In this document: one piece after another, positions 8,766 through 19,196 of the stretch | How the letters are laid out: each line of letters opens with the position of its first letter | How positions within the stretch are numbered: the stretch's first letter is position 1 | NCBI RefSeq assembly: GCF_900105245.1 | Contig: NZ_FNSZ01000001.1 | Span: 1,798,001-1,862,000 of the forward strand | Length of the DNA: 64,000 bases | Direction of reading: 5' to 3' | Source of the DNA: Streptomyces sp. 1222.5 | GTDB lineage: Bacteria > Actinomycetota > Actinomycetes > Streptomycetales > Streptomycetaceae | Translations under genes and position numbers: made by a program | Notes under the pieces: model-generated | Told to the model about the DNA's origin: nothing | Databases searched by the model: none | What the model saw: only the letters and a program-made list of their open reading frames with translations

Positions 8766-10571
8766 ATGGACGATGACGAGAAGCGATACCCGGAGTTCCG
8801 GCTTCGGCTGCCGAACGGTGGGTACGCCCGCGGGCGTGTGCTGTCCGAGAAAGGCATGAACGGCAGCGCGAAGTTCCTCATCCTGTCCGGATCGCCGGTG
8901 CGCAAGGAGACACTGCCCGGTACAGGGCAGTATGCGACGGCGCAGCGAGAGGCGCTGGTCGCCGACGGCGCGATTCACGAGTCGCAGCGGTGGCCCGGGT
9001 ATTTGGAGACCACGCGGGACATCGAATGCAATTCCCCGTCAGCAGCGGCGTCCGTCGTCGCCGGGCGAGGCTCGGACGCCCTGTCCGAATGGCGTACGGT
9101 GGAGGGCTTCCCCCTCGTCGACTATCTCGGCCGCTCCTGGCGCCTCCCGCGCAAGGCCTGGTTGGTGCGTGGTTCCAACGTGTCGGGTCGCGATCTCGTG
9201 AAGCGGTTGTGGGTGCCCGAGGGGTGGGTGACGCTCGCCGCGACGCACCTGCCTCCCGTCGCCGAGGACGAACCGACGAAGAGTGTCCTGCGCCGGTATG
9301 TCCAGGAGGGTTATGACGCCACCGCCTCGTACAGCCAGAAGCAGGCCATGGCCGATGAACTGCACTACTTCCTCACCCAGATGCGTACGGGTGACACGCT
9401 GTGCACCATCTCCGACGGACGACTCTATGTCGGGGAGATCCTGGGCAGGGCAGAGCAGACGGAGTCCGAGGGCGCACTGTCCAACCTGCGGCGGAAGGCC
9501 GAGTGGCGGCCTGTCGGCATCCCTTATGACGAACTGCCCGAGGCACTTCAGCAGAAGCTGTCCGCGCAACATGACGTCGTGGATCTCACGTCAGTACTCT
9601 CCCTCATCGAGGGGCTCGGACGCACCGACGAGGAATTGGTGAAGGAAGCCGAAGCCGTGAAGCGGGATCCGACCGAGGAGATCCCCGCGATCATCGCTCG
9701 CCGTGAGCCCGAGCTACCCTCTCCCACCGACAAACTGGCCGAAGAGCTGCTCGTGCACCAAACGGACTGGCTGCACGAGGTACGGGACTTGCTCGCGGAC
9801 GAACGGCAGTTGGTGTTCTACGGCCCGCCCGGCACCGGAAAGACCTACCTCGCATTGAAGCTCGCCGAGTTCCTCGGCGGCGGACCCGAGCAGGTCAAGC
9901 TTGTGCAGTTCCATCCGTCGTACGCCTACGAGGACTTCTTCGAGGGATTCCGGCCCCAGGAAGACTCGCAGACGAGGGAGGTCGCCTTCCGGCTCACCGC
10001 CGGACCGTTGCGCGAACTGGCCGACCTCGCCTCCCGCGAGGGCAACCGGCACATCCCGCACTTCCTGATCATCGACGAGATCAACCGGGCCAACCTGGCG
10101 AAGGTCTTCGGCGAGCTGTACTTCCTGCTGGAGTACAGGAACAAGTCGGTCCGGCTGACGTACTCCGGTGACGACTTCGCGCTGCCGCCGAACCTGTTCG
10201 TGATCGGCACCATGAACACGGCGGACAGGTCCATCGCGCTCGTCGACGCGGCCATGCGGCGCCGGTTCGCTTTCGTGGAGCTGTCGCCCCGCACCGAGCC
10301 GACGAGGGGGTTGCTGCGCCGGTGGCTGGCCAGGGAAGGCAAGGAAGCCGAGCCCGCCGATCTCCTCGACGCGCTCAACTCACGTGTCGACGAACCGGAC
10401 TTCCGGATCGGGCCCTCGTACCTGATGAAGAAGGGCGTCTACCGGGACGGTGGTCTGGAGCGGACCTGGCGGACCAAGATCCTGCCGCTCCTGGAGGAGC
10501 ACCACTACGGCGAGGGCGTTGACGTCGAGAAGCGTTACGGACTGGCCGCGCTGCGGGAGTCGCTCGGGTGA
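8766..10571 (+). CDS. McrB-like AAA+ GTPase with DUF4357-like N-terminus
   Basis: The 601-residue protein starts at ATG 8766 after TTGAGGGGAG. The N-terminal 70 residues (FRLRLPNGGYARGRVL, then FLILSGSPV) look like DUF4357. A middle region (about 110-290) has a segment DTLCTISDGRLYVGEI that may be an EVE/PUA-like reader. The AAA+ domain begins near residue 335: Walker A GPPGTGKTYLA, Walker B FLIIDEINRANLAK, and the McrB signature MNTADRS. It is the second McrB-type motor within 11 kb, and its reader half is unlike that of the first, so it probably recognises a different mark. Translation is coupled to the McrC-like gene by GTGA. Confidence 0.88.
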   Translation: MDDDEKRYPEFRLRLPNGGYARGRVLSEKGMNGSAKFLILSGSPVRKETLPGTGQYATAQREALVADGAIHESQRWPGYLETTRDIECNSPSAAASVVAGRGSDALSEWRTVEGFPLVDYLGRSWRLPRKAWLVRGSNVSGRDLVKRLWVPEGWVTLAATHLPPVAEDEPTKSVLRRYVQEGYDATASYSQKQAMADELHYFLTQMRTGDTLCTISDGRLYVGEILGRAEQTESEGALSNLRRKAEWRPVGIPYDELPEALQQKLSAQHDVVDLTSVLSLIEGLGRTDEELVKEAEAVKRDPTEEIPAIIARREPELPSPTDKLAEELLVHQTDWLHEVRDLLADERQLVFYGPPGTGKTYLALKLAEFLGGGPEQVKLVQFHPSYAYEDFFEGFRPQEDSQTREVAFRLTAGPLRELADLASREGNRHIPHFLIIDEINRANLAKVFGELYFLLEYRNKSVRLTYSGDDFALPPNLFVIGTMNTADRSIALVDAAMRRRFAFVELSPRTEPTRGLLRRWLAREGKEAEPADLLDALNSRVDEPDFRIGPSYLMKKGVYRDGGLERTWRTKILPLLEEHHYGEGVDVEKRYGLAALRESLG

Positions 10572-11779
10572 CAGCGGTCGTCGAGCTCGTCGAGCACGCC
10601 CCCGCGGTCAGTCTCGCTCTGCCGGACGCGGTCGGCCGCGCGCTGGCCGCCAGTGCCATCCTCGACGCGGCCCCCGACCCGTACACAACGGGGCGCTGGT
10701 CGTTGCGGGCCGGAAGCAAGGTGGGCGCGGTTGCCGTCGAAGTGCCGGGCGTCGACCAGCCGGTCACTGTGCGGATCACGCCCAAGACCCCCATCACTCG
10801 GCTATTCTTCCTCCTCGGCTACAGCCTCGACCCGAAGGGCGCTTGGCGCGACACGGAGGTCGAGGTCACCGAGTACCGTGATCTGCTGCCCGCGCTGGCC
10901 GACACCGTTGAGCGGCAGGTGGACCGGGCGGTGCGCCAGGGGCTGTTGCAGGGGTACCGGGTCACGGAGGATTCCGCCCTCGTCGTCCGTGGCCGGATCC
11001 GCGAAGCCGAGCAGATCCGGCGTCGCTTCGGAGCCACCCTGCCGGTGGAGGTGACGTACGACGAGTACACCGCGGACATCGCGGAGAACCGTCTTCTGCG
11101 GGCCGCTGTCGACCGCCTGCTGCGGCTGCCCGGCGTACCGCGCGACGTACGCCGCAGGCTGCTGCACCAACGCGGGCGGCTGGCCGAGGTGACAGTCGTC
11201 GTGCGTGGACAGCCTCTCCCCGAATGGCGGCCCACGCGCCTCAACTCCCGCTACCACACCGCTCTACGCCTTGCACGTGTCGTCCTGGAGAACGCCTCGG
11301 CGGAACACACTCACGGCGGCCTCCGTATCAACGGGTTCATGTTCGACATGAACAAACTCTTCGAGGACTTCGTGACGATCGCGCTGCGTGAAGCCTTGCG
11401 CGGCTCGGGGCGGACGTCGCGTCTTCAGGATGCGCACCACCTCGACGAGGCCGCAGCGGTCCGGATGCGTCCCGACTTCGTGCTCTACGGAACGGACGGG
11501 GCGCCGGCCGCCGTCGTGGATGCCAAGTACAAGACGGAGAAGCGGGGCGGCTTCCCCGAAACCGACCTGTACCAGATGCTCGCCTACTGCACAGCACTCG
11601 GGCTGCGGGAGGGCCACCTCGTGTACGCGAAGGGCAACGAGTCCCACGCCGTGCACCGGGTGCGACACGCCGGCATCCACATCCACCAGCACGCACTCGA
11701 CCTGGACCAGCAACCCGCCGGGCTGCTGGCTGACATCGCCGCCGTGGCCCGGCAAATGGCTCCCGACCTGCGCGTATGA
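10568..11779 (+). CDS. McrC-like nuclease subunit (second copy)
   Basis: The 403-residue product starts at GTG 10568, overlapping the McrB-like stop codon. The PD-(D/E)XK centre is RPDFVLYG near 11467 followed by VVDAKYKTEKRG near 11515. Only family-level similarity to the first McrC-like protein is visible, so this is a separate lineage rather than a recent duplication. It is expected to be the nuclease of the adjacent McrB-like ring. A helicase gene follows 40 bases later on the same strand and probably belongs to the same transcript. Confidence 0.87.
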   Translation: MTAVVELVEHAPAVSLALPDAVGRALAASAILDAAPDPYTTGRWSLRAGSKVGAVAVEVPGVDQPVTVRITPKTPITRLFFLLGYSLDPKGAWRDTEVEVTEYRDLLPALADTVERQVDRAVRQGLLQGYRVTEDSALVVRGRIREAEQIRRRFGATLPVEVTYDEYTADIAENRLLRAAVDRLLRLPGVPRDVRRRLLHQRGRLAEVTVVVRGQPLPEWRPTRLNSRYHTALRLARVVLENASAEHTHGGLRINGFMFDMNKLFEDFVTIALREALRGSGRTSRLQDAHHLDEAAAVRMRPDFVLYGTDGAPAAVVDAKYKTEKRGGFPETDLYQMLAYCTALGLREGHLVYAKGNESHAVHRVRHAGIHIHQHALDLDQQPAGLLADIAAVARQMAPDLRV

Positions 11780-11819
11780 TCGACGTGGAGGGGTCCGTTC
11801 AGGGGTGGGAGGGCGTCAC

Positions 11820-13955
11820 GTGCCACAGCTAGCGTTCGCCAGCAGTTTCTGGGAGAGCTACGACGTGCTGGAGAAGCCCGTCAAAGCAGGCGTGCGCAAG
11901 GCCATGGAGAAGTTCCAGCGGCTGACCGTGGCCGAGTTGCACGCGGACAAGGGGCTGCACCTGGAGTCCGTCGACAAGGCGCGTGATCCGCGGATGCGCA
12001 CCATACGCATCAACGACTTCTGGCGGGGCGTCGTGCTGGCTCCGGACGACGGCAGCGATGTCTTCCTCCTGGTGAACGTCGTGCCGCACGACGACGCCTA
12101 CACCTGGGCTGCCAAGCGGCTTTACACCACGAACTCCGCCACCCGGGCCCTTGAAGTGCGCAACGTCGTCGCCATCGAGCAGCTCACACCGGCCCTGGAG
12201 AAGGCGGCCGCCGCAGCCGACTCCCTGCTGTTCGCCAAGTACTCGGACAGGGTGCTGCGCGAACTGGGCATCGACGACCAGGTGTTGCGTGCGGTGCGGA
12301 CCATCGTCGACAAACCTCAGCTCCAGGCCTTCGATACGCTCCTGCCGGAGGACCAGTGCGAGGTGCTTCAGTACCTCGCGGAAGGGTTCAGCCCCGACGA
12401 AGTGTACCGAGACGTGGTGGCCGTGCGCCGGCCCGTCGACGCGGGGCCCGACCCGGACGAGAGCCTGGCCGTGGTCATCGCCAACACCGCCAGCCGTATC
12501 ACCCTGGTGACCGGGCCGGAGGAACTCGCGGACATCCTGGAGAAGCCGTTCGCGGCCTGGCGCGTCTTCCTGCACCCGTCCCAACTGCGGGTCGCCTACC
12601 GCGTCTCGTACGGCGGGCCGGTACAGGTGACCGGTGGCCCGGGCACCGGCAAGACGGTTGCGGCCCTCCACCGCGTCAAGCATCTGCTCACCCGCTCGGC
12701 CGACGCGCGGGTACTGCTGACCACCTACACCAATGCCCTCGCCGCCTCGCTGCGCGAGAACCTGTCCATGCTGCTGGACGGGGACCCCTCGCTCCTCGAC
12801 CGGGTCGACGTGACGACGGTCAACGCGTACGCGCACAGCGTGGTGACCCGTAGCGACGGCAAGGCCGTCTCCCCTGTCAACGACCGTGACGAACGGCTGC
12901 TGTGGCAACGGGTGGTGAAGCAGCTCGGGCTGCCTTGGACGGAGCAGTTCCTGGCGCAGGAGTACCGGCACGTGATCCTCGCCCAGGACCTGCGCAGCCT
13001 CGACGCATACCGCGCCGCCTCCCGGCGTGGTCGTGGCAGCGCGCTGTCGCCCACTCGGCGCGAGCAACTGTGGGTGGGCGTCCAGCTGTTCGAGTCCCTG
13101 CTCCAGGAGCGAAAGGCCACCACACACCTCAAGGTGTGCGCGCGTGCAGCCGATCTCCTGGCGGCCACGGCACCGACGCACGACCACGTCGTGATCGACG
13201 AGGCACAGGACCTGCATCCCACGCAGTGGCGGGTGCTCCGCCGCGCGGTGGCATCCGGCAGCGACGACCTGTTCATCACGGGCGACCCGCACCAGCGAAT
13301 CTACGACTCCAGGGTCTCGCTCGGCTCGCTGGGTATAGCGGTCACCGGCCGTTCGCATCGGCTGCGCATCAATTACCGGAGCACAGAGGAGATCTTGGCC
13401 TGGGCGACGCACATACTCACCCCCGTCACCGTGGAAGATCTCGGTGGGGAGGGCAACGACACTCTGTCCGGATACCGCTCGCTTCTGCACGGCCGCAGGC
13501 CGCATGTGAACGGATACGGCTCGGAGCAAGCCGAGGTGGCGTCGCTCGTCGAACGCGTTCAGGACTGGATCGCCAAGGGCATCCGGCCCTCCGAAATCGG
13601 CGTCTGCGCACGCTTCAACGTGCTCCTGGACAAGGCCTACGACAAACTGGGCGCGGCCGGTGTCCCAGTGGTCAAGGTCAAGGACAACCCCGGGCCGGAC
13701 GTCGACGGCGTGCGGCTCGCCACCATGCACGCCATGAAGGGGCTGGAGTTCCGGTGCGTGGCCGTCCTCGGGGCGACGGCGAGTGCGGTGCCCTTCACAC
13801 GTGAGGTCACACCTGCCTCCGTGGACGCGCTGCAGCACGACTCGGACCTGTTGCGCGAACGGTGCCTGCTCTTCGTGGCGTGCACGCGGGCGCGGGAGGC
13901 GCTGGCGGTGTCGTGGAGCGGAGCGGCCAGTCCGTTCGTGCCTCTGGAGGGCTGA
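11820..13955 (+). CDS. SF1 (UvrD/Rep-like) helicase with RelE/ParE-like N-terminal domain
   Basis: GTG 11820 follows GGGAGGGCGTCAC and gives 711 residues. Residues 1-100 resemble a RelE/ParE toxin fold: a helix with KAMEKFQRL, then GLHLESVD, MRTIRIND and LLVNVVPHDDAYTWA. After a linker the helicase core begins near 265: Walker A GGPGTGKTVAA, Walker B VVIDEAQDLHP, motif III ITGDPHQRIYD, motif IV LRINYRS, motif V ATMHAMKGLEF and motif VI VACTRARE. It is therefore a 3'-5' type DNA helicase or translocase with a possible ribonuclease-fold or interaction module in front. Its position directly after McrBC suggests a role in processing restricted DNA. Whether the RelE-like domain keeps catalytic residues cannot be judged here. 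Confidence 0.8.
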   Translation: MPQLAFASSFWESYDVLEKPVKAGVRKAMEKFQRLTVAELHADKGLHLESVDKARDPRMRTIRINDFWRGVVLAPDDGSDVFLLVNVVPHDDAYTWAAKRLYTTNSATRALEVRNVVAIEQLTPALEKAAAAADSLLFAKYSDRVLRELGIDDQVLRAVRTIVDKPQLQAFDTLLPEDQCEVLQYLAEGFSPDEVYRDVVAVRRPVDAGPDPDESLAVVIANTASRITLVTGPEELADILEKPFAAWRVFLHPSQLRVAYRVSYGGPVQVTGGPGTGKTVAALHRVKHLLTRSADARVLLTTYTNALAASLRENLSMLLDGDPSLLDRVDVTTVNAYAHSVVTRSDGKAVSPVNDRDERLLWQRVVKQLGLPWTEQFLAQEYRHVILAQDLRSLDAYRAASRRGRGSALSPTRREQLWVGVQLFESLLQERKATTHLKVCARAADLLAATAPTHDHVVIDEAQDLHPTQWRVLRRAVASGSDDLFITGDPHQRIYDSRVSLGSLGIAVTGRSHRLRINYRSTEEILAWATHILTPVTVEDLGGEGNDTLSGYRSLLHGRRPHVNGYGSEQAEVASLVERVQDWIAKGIRPSEIGVCARFNVLLDKAYDKLGAAGVPVVKVKDNPGPDVDGVRLATMHAMKGLEFRCVAVLGATASAVPFTREVTPASVDALQHDSDLLRERCLLFVACTRAREALAVSWSGAASPFVPLEG

Positions 13956-13983
13956 CTCGGATTTCGGAGTAAACGTTTAGCCG

Positions 13984-15642
13984 CTACTCCATCGGTGCCA
14001 GTGCTCCGTTTCCCAGACCGTCCCGCGCCAGTGCGGAGGTCTGCTTGCTCAACTCGGACACGCGCCGAGTCAGTTCTTCGAATTCCTGCAGTGCGCGGAA
14101 TGCGGCCCCGTACCGGCGCTGTTCGGCGATGTCCATCTGCGGAATCCGGGCGCCCTTGCCGTCGAGCCGGAACGTGCCGCTGGCACTCGTGGACCTGCGG
14201 GTGTTCGCCGAACTCCGCAGGAATCCCCGGAGGAAGTCGGTGTCGAGCTGGTCGCTGACCGAGACCGGTTCCGGATCGCCGTACTGGACCAGTCCGGCGC
14301 GAGCAAGGTCGGCGACGCTGACGGACGGCCCGTCCAGTGCACTGGCGCCGGCGCCCTGGGTCAGCGCGGGCAAAAGCTCCGCCAGCAACCGCACTTGATG
14401 GGCCAGCTCCTGTTTCAGGGCCTGGTACTCCACCGCGTAGTCGCGGTGCGACTCGGCGACGCGCCGCCCTGGGGTGAGGTCCACGGCGTCGTCGAGCAAC
14501 TCGATCAGAGACACCTCCGCCACTTGGTCGGGTTGCGCCTCCAGTGAGCCGTCCGGATCGTTCGCCGTCAGATCGACCATACGGACACTGGTGACGGCAT
14601 CGCCGAGGGAACGAGGTCTGCGCAGCTGCCAGAGGTGCACGGGGAGCGCATGTGATGCCGCGACGCCTGGTGGCAGAGCAGTGATCTGCGTGAGGATCCC
14701 GCGCCGTACGAGTTCGGCGCGGATGCGGCGGCCTGCTTTTCGGTAGGCGACCGAGGCAGGCATGACCATGATGACGCGACCGCCGGGTGCCGTGTGTGCA
14801 TAGGCATGCTGCAGCCAAGCAAGCTCGCTCTCGGCCCGTGAGGGTGTTCCGAACTCCCAACGTGAGTCCAGAAGCAGGTCTTCACGACCCCAATCGGTGT
14901 CGCTCACCGGTGGATCGCTGACGACGAGAGCGGCCTTCAGCTCCGGCCACCGGTCATGGCGCAGCGAGTCTCCGGTGACGATGTCCGCGTCCGCACGGTC
15001 CGTGAGGGCAGCTCGTAGTTGAGCGAAGCGCGCACTACGGGGGTCCGATTCCTGGCCGCATCTTCTGGGTCCGTGCGCGGGTCCGACCGCGAGCAGCAGC
15101 GTGCCGATACCGCAGGCCGGGTCGAAGACGGTGTCCTCGGGCGCCAACCCTCCGGCGAAGTGCCGCACGGCGCGGACGATGCGTGGGGAGGTGACCTGAT
15201 CCGATCCGGCTCGACGGACGGAGTCGGTGAAACGTTCCGCGAGAGCGTTCACGACCTCGCTCGCCGAACCGCTGTCGGCCAGGGCCCGTGCCAGGCGTCC
15301 GGCGTCCTTCGGCAGCGCCGCGGACATCTCGCCCGGGGCGTCGGCGAGCAGTTGCGCCACATCCGCGAGACCGCCGATCATGTCGTCACCGTAAGCTGCT
15401 CGCAGGGTCTGCCAGAGTTGGACTTCTTGCGTGACGTCCTGCCCCTTGCGCTGCCGGTCCAGCCAGGCCTGCACCTCGACGAGGTCGAAGAGCGGGCTGT
15501 TCACCCCTCCGCCGGCGGGGGCGGGGAAGTCGTCGTACCGCCTTCTCCAGTTGGAGACCGCGGCACGGGTCACGCCGGCGGTCCGGGCGATCTCGGAACT
15601 GGTGACCAGGGACCCGGCCGGTGCCGCGGGTTTGTCTGCCAT
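13984..15642 (-). CDS. HTH-containing N6-adenine DNA methyltransferase-like protein
   Basis: The 552-residue product is read from ATG 15642; a GTG at 15711 is in frame but sits inside the palindromic promoter region. A short HTH (LVTSSEIARTAGVTRAAVSNWRRR) occupies the N-terminus. A methyltransferase domain similar to HsdM/N6-Mtases follows: motif I FDPACGIGTLLLA binds S-adenosylmethionine, but motif IV reads SDPPVSD instead of NPP[FYW]. The C-terminal 150 residues are helical and may be a target-recognition or dimer region. It converges on the helicase gene with 28 bases between stops. It could protect self DNA from the McrBC enzymes or, if inactive, act as an HTH regulator or modified-base sensor. 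The family is clear; activity is uncertain. Confidence 0.75.
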   Translation of the reverse strand: MADKPAAPAGSLVTSSEIARTAGVTRAAVSNWRRRYDDFPAPAGGGVNSPLFDLVEVQAWLDRQRKGQDVTQEVQLWQTLRAAYGDDMIGGLADVAQLLADAPGEMSAALPKDAGRLARALADSGSASEVVNALAERFTDSVRRAGSDQVTSPRIVRAVRHFAGGLAPEDTVFDPACGIGTLLLAVGPAHGPRRCGQESDPRSARFAQLRAALTDRADADIVTGDSLRHDRWPELKAALVVSDPPVSDTDWGREDLLLDSRWEFGTPSRAESELAWLQHAYAHTAPGGRVIMVMPASVAYRKAGRRIRAELVRRGILTQITALPPGVAASHALPVHLWQLRRPRSLGDAVTSVRMVDLTANDPDGSLEAQPDQVAEVSLIELLDDAVDLTPGRRVAESHRDYAVEYQALKQELAHQVRLLAELLPALTQGAGASALDGPSVSVADLARAGLVQYGDPEPVSVSDQLDTDFLRGFLRSSANTRRSTSASGTFRLDGKGARIPQMDIAEQRRYGAAFRALQEFEELTRRVSELSKQTSALARDGLGNGALAPME

Positions 15643-15676
15643 GGCCGCAACCGTACACAGCGATTTGCCTGACAGA

Positions 15677-15705
15677 CAACGATGTGTGTCGTTGACAAGG
15701 TCAAC
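15677..15705 (-). promoter_or_regulatory. Nested inverted repeats upstream of the methyltransferase gene
   Basis: Two inverted repeats share bases: CAACGA/TCGTTG with a 6-base spacer (15677-15694) and GTTGAC/GTCAAC with a 3-base spacer (15691-15705). On the minus strand TTGTCT and TACGGT are 18 bases apart just before ATG 15642, so a leaderless transcript is possible. The repeats could be an operator for the HTH-methyltransferase itself. The function is inferred. Confidence 0.4.
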
Positions 15706-15784
15706 ACACACTCATTGCTTGACTGGATTTACATAGTGTGACGGACATGGACCGGGCGGCTGCCCCCGCTCGCCCGGCGACCCC

Positions 15785-17659
15785 TCACCCCTTCTGCTCC
15801 ACCCGCACCCAGTCCACCTCCGCCTGCACTCCCCCGCCCGCGATGCGGTCCACGCTCGACTGGGGCAGCCCCCAATAAGGACTGGTCACCTTGTTCCAGC
15901 CCGCCGGGTACGCCCCGCCCAGGGCCAGGTTCAGGATCACGTACTGGTCGTGGTCGTAGACCCACTGGCCGCGGGTCGATTCGAGGACGTTGCGGGTGGT
16001 CTCCTGGACCAGGCGGTCGTCGACGGCGAAGCGCATCGCCGTCGGGGTCCATTCGACGGCGTAGGTGTGCCACTGGTCCGCGGTGCCGCCGGCCGGGTAG
16101 GTCTGGCGGGCGCCGATGTTGCCGTCCGCCGAGTAGCCGGGGCCGTGCAGGGCCGAGCTGGTCCAGTCGCCGTAGCCGATGTTCTCCATGATGTCGGTCT
16201 CGCCGGACGCCGGCCAGGAGACGGAGGGGTCGTCGACGTCGCTGCCCAGCAGCCAGAAGGCGGGCCAGAAACCGTCGCCCACCGGGAGTTTCATACGGGC
16301 GCTCACCTTGCCGTAGGTGAAGTCGAAGTGGGTGTTCGTGTCGATGCGGCCCGAGGTGAGGTCGTAGGTGCCGCCACCCGCCTTCGTGCAGCCCTTGCAG
16401 TACTTCGCGTGCAGGAGCAACGCGCCGTTCGCCACACGGACGTTGTCCGTCGAGTCGACGTACGCCTGCGATTCGCCGTTCACCGGGCCCATCTCCGTGC
16501 CGGTGCGGACGACCCGCCACTTCGCGCGGTCGAGGCCCGCTCCCGTGAAGTCGTCGAAGAACGTGGTGCGGTACGTGCCCGGCCGGTCCCCCGGCAGCGA
16601 CGGGTAGGCCGCCGTCGCGCTGCCTCCTGTGCCCCAGACCTCGAACTCGTAGAGGGAGTAGCCGAACTGGGCGGTGGCGGGCGCCGGGTTGTAGAAGGAG
16701 CGGCGCTCCTTGCCGAGCATGCGGACGTACCGGCCGGTCACCGGTGAGGGGAGGCGGACGGTGTCGTGCAGGCCGGCCGCCTCGGACGGGGACGTCACGT
16801 TCGCCCGGCGGGCGGCGACGTCCGCCGCCGACGGCTCGTGGACCGTGCGCCAGGTGCGGTTGTCGTCGGAGACCTGGAGGAGGTAGTCGACGGCGTAGGC
16901 CGCCTCCCAGTACAGGTCCACCGTGTCGATCGTCGACGGTGCCCCGAGGTCGACGGAGACCCAGCGGTCCGCGTTCCAGTCGCTCGACCAGCGGCTCGCG
17001 TCGCCCTTCAGGTCGGCGGGCCGGCCGCCGTCCGTCACGAACGCCGGTGAGTTGCCCGCGTGCTGGTAGTGGTCGGAGTACGCGGGGTGGTTCAGGGCCA
17101 GGTTGGTGCGGGTCGCCGAGGCCGGGGCCGGTTCACCGCCGTAGACCTTGAAGTTCCAGAGGGAGTAGCCGTACGGCGTGGCCCGTTCCAGGCCGCGCAG
17201 GCGGACGTAGCGGCCGGTGACCTCCTGCGGGTAGGTGTGCGCGGTGACCGAGCCGCCGGTGCCCGCGGTCTCGGTGTAGAAGGGCGTCCAGTCGGTGCCG
17301 TTCTTCGAGGCCTCCAGGACGTAGCGCTTGCCGTAGGCGGCCTCCCAGTCCAGGACGACCCGGTCGACACGGATCACCGAGCCGAGGTCGACGCGGATCC
17401 AGGCGTTGTCGGCGAAGTCGCTGGAGAAGCGGGTGGAGCCGTTTCCGTCGAAGGCGAGGCCGGGGGCGGTGCCGGCGTTCTCGCTGCCGGACGCGGTGAC
17501 GGCGGCCGGGTTCACGGCGTAGGCGGCGGCCGCGCGGTCGGTGTCCCAGACGGCTGCCGGGGCGGCGTGGGCCGGTGCGGCCAGCAGGGGGCCGGAGGTC
17601 AGCAGGGCCGCGGTGGACAGGGCGGCGGCGACCAGGGTGCGCGGGATACGGGATGGCAT
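15785..17659 (-). CDS. Secreted GH16 beta-glucanase with two F5/8 type C (discoidin) modules
   Basis: ATG 17659 follows GAGGAGAGCCGC and gives 624 residues; the frame is open far upstream but lacks that site. A signal peptide (MPSRIPRTLVAAALSTAALL, cleavage after PAHA) is followed by two discoidin-like carbohydrate-binding modules (about 45-175 and 190-345). The GH16 domain (about 370-624) has the catalytic signature GETDIMENIG, with the nucleophile and acid/base glutamates of laminarinase-type enzymes. It should cut beta-1,3- or mixed-linked glucans outside the cell, feeding oligosaccharides to the adjacent ABC importer and GH1 enzyme. A strong hairpin lies between it and the GH1 gene, so it may have its own promoter. 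Confidence 0.9.
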   Translation of the reverse strand: MPSRIPRTLVAAALSTAALLTSGPLLAAPAHAAPAAVWDTDRAAAAYAVNPAAVTASGSENAGTAPGLAFDGNGSTRFSSDFADNAWIRVDLGSVIRVDRVVLDWEAAYGKRYVLEASKNGTDWTPFYTETAGTGGSVTAHTYPQEVTGRYVRLRGLERATPYGYSLWNFKVYGGEPAPASATRTNLALNHPAYSDHYQHAGNSPAFVTDGGRPADLKGDASRWSSDWNADRWVSVDLGAPSTIDTVDLYWEAAYAVDYLLQVSDDNRTWRTVHEPSAADVAARRANVTSPSEAAGLHDTVRLPSPVTGRYVRMLGKERRSFYNPAPATAQFGYSLYEFEVWGTGGSATAAYPSLPGDRPGTYRTTFFDDFTGAGLDRAKWRVVRTGTEMGPVNGESQAYVDSTDNVRVANGALLLHAKYCKGCTKAGGGTYDLTSGRIDTNTHFDFTYGKVSARMKLPVGDGFWPAFWLLGSDVDDPSVSWPASGETDIMENIGYGDWTSSALHGPGYSADGNIGARQTYPAGGTADQWHTYAVEWTPTAMRFAVDDRLVQETTRNVLESTRGQWVYDHDQYVILNLALGGAYPAGWNKVTSPYWGLPQSSVDRIAGGGVQAEVDWVRVEQKG

Positions 17660-17750
17660 GCGGCTCTCCTCAGTGGGGTGGGGATGCGTTCGTCGCACAT
17701 TGGCGCGTGCATGACAGTCCATGGGTCGTTCGGGCGCGATCGGGTCCGGA

Positions 17751-17788
17751 ACCGGTGGGCGCGGGCTCACGCACCCGCGCCCACCGGT
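17751..17788 (-). terminator. Strong hairpin after the GH1 operon
   Basis: Perfect 15-base arms ACCGGTGGGCGCGGG and CCCGCGCCCACCGGT flank an 8-base loop, 15 bases past the GH1 stop. It should end the sugar ABC-GH1 transcript before the GH16 gene. Confidence 0.75.
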
Positions 17789-17802
17789 CGTCCGGGCCGG
17801 AC

Positions 17803-19167
<1,365 letters not shown>

Positions 19168-19196
19168 GGAAGTCCCTTCGGGATCAGGGGTGGTGT

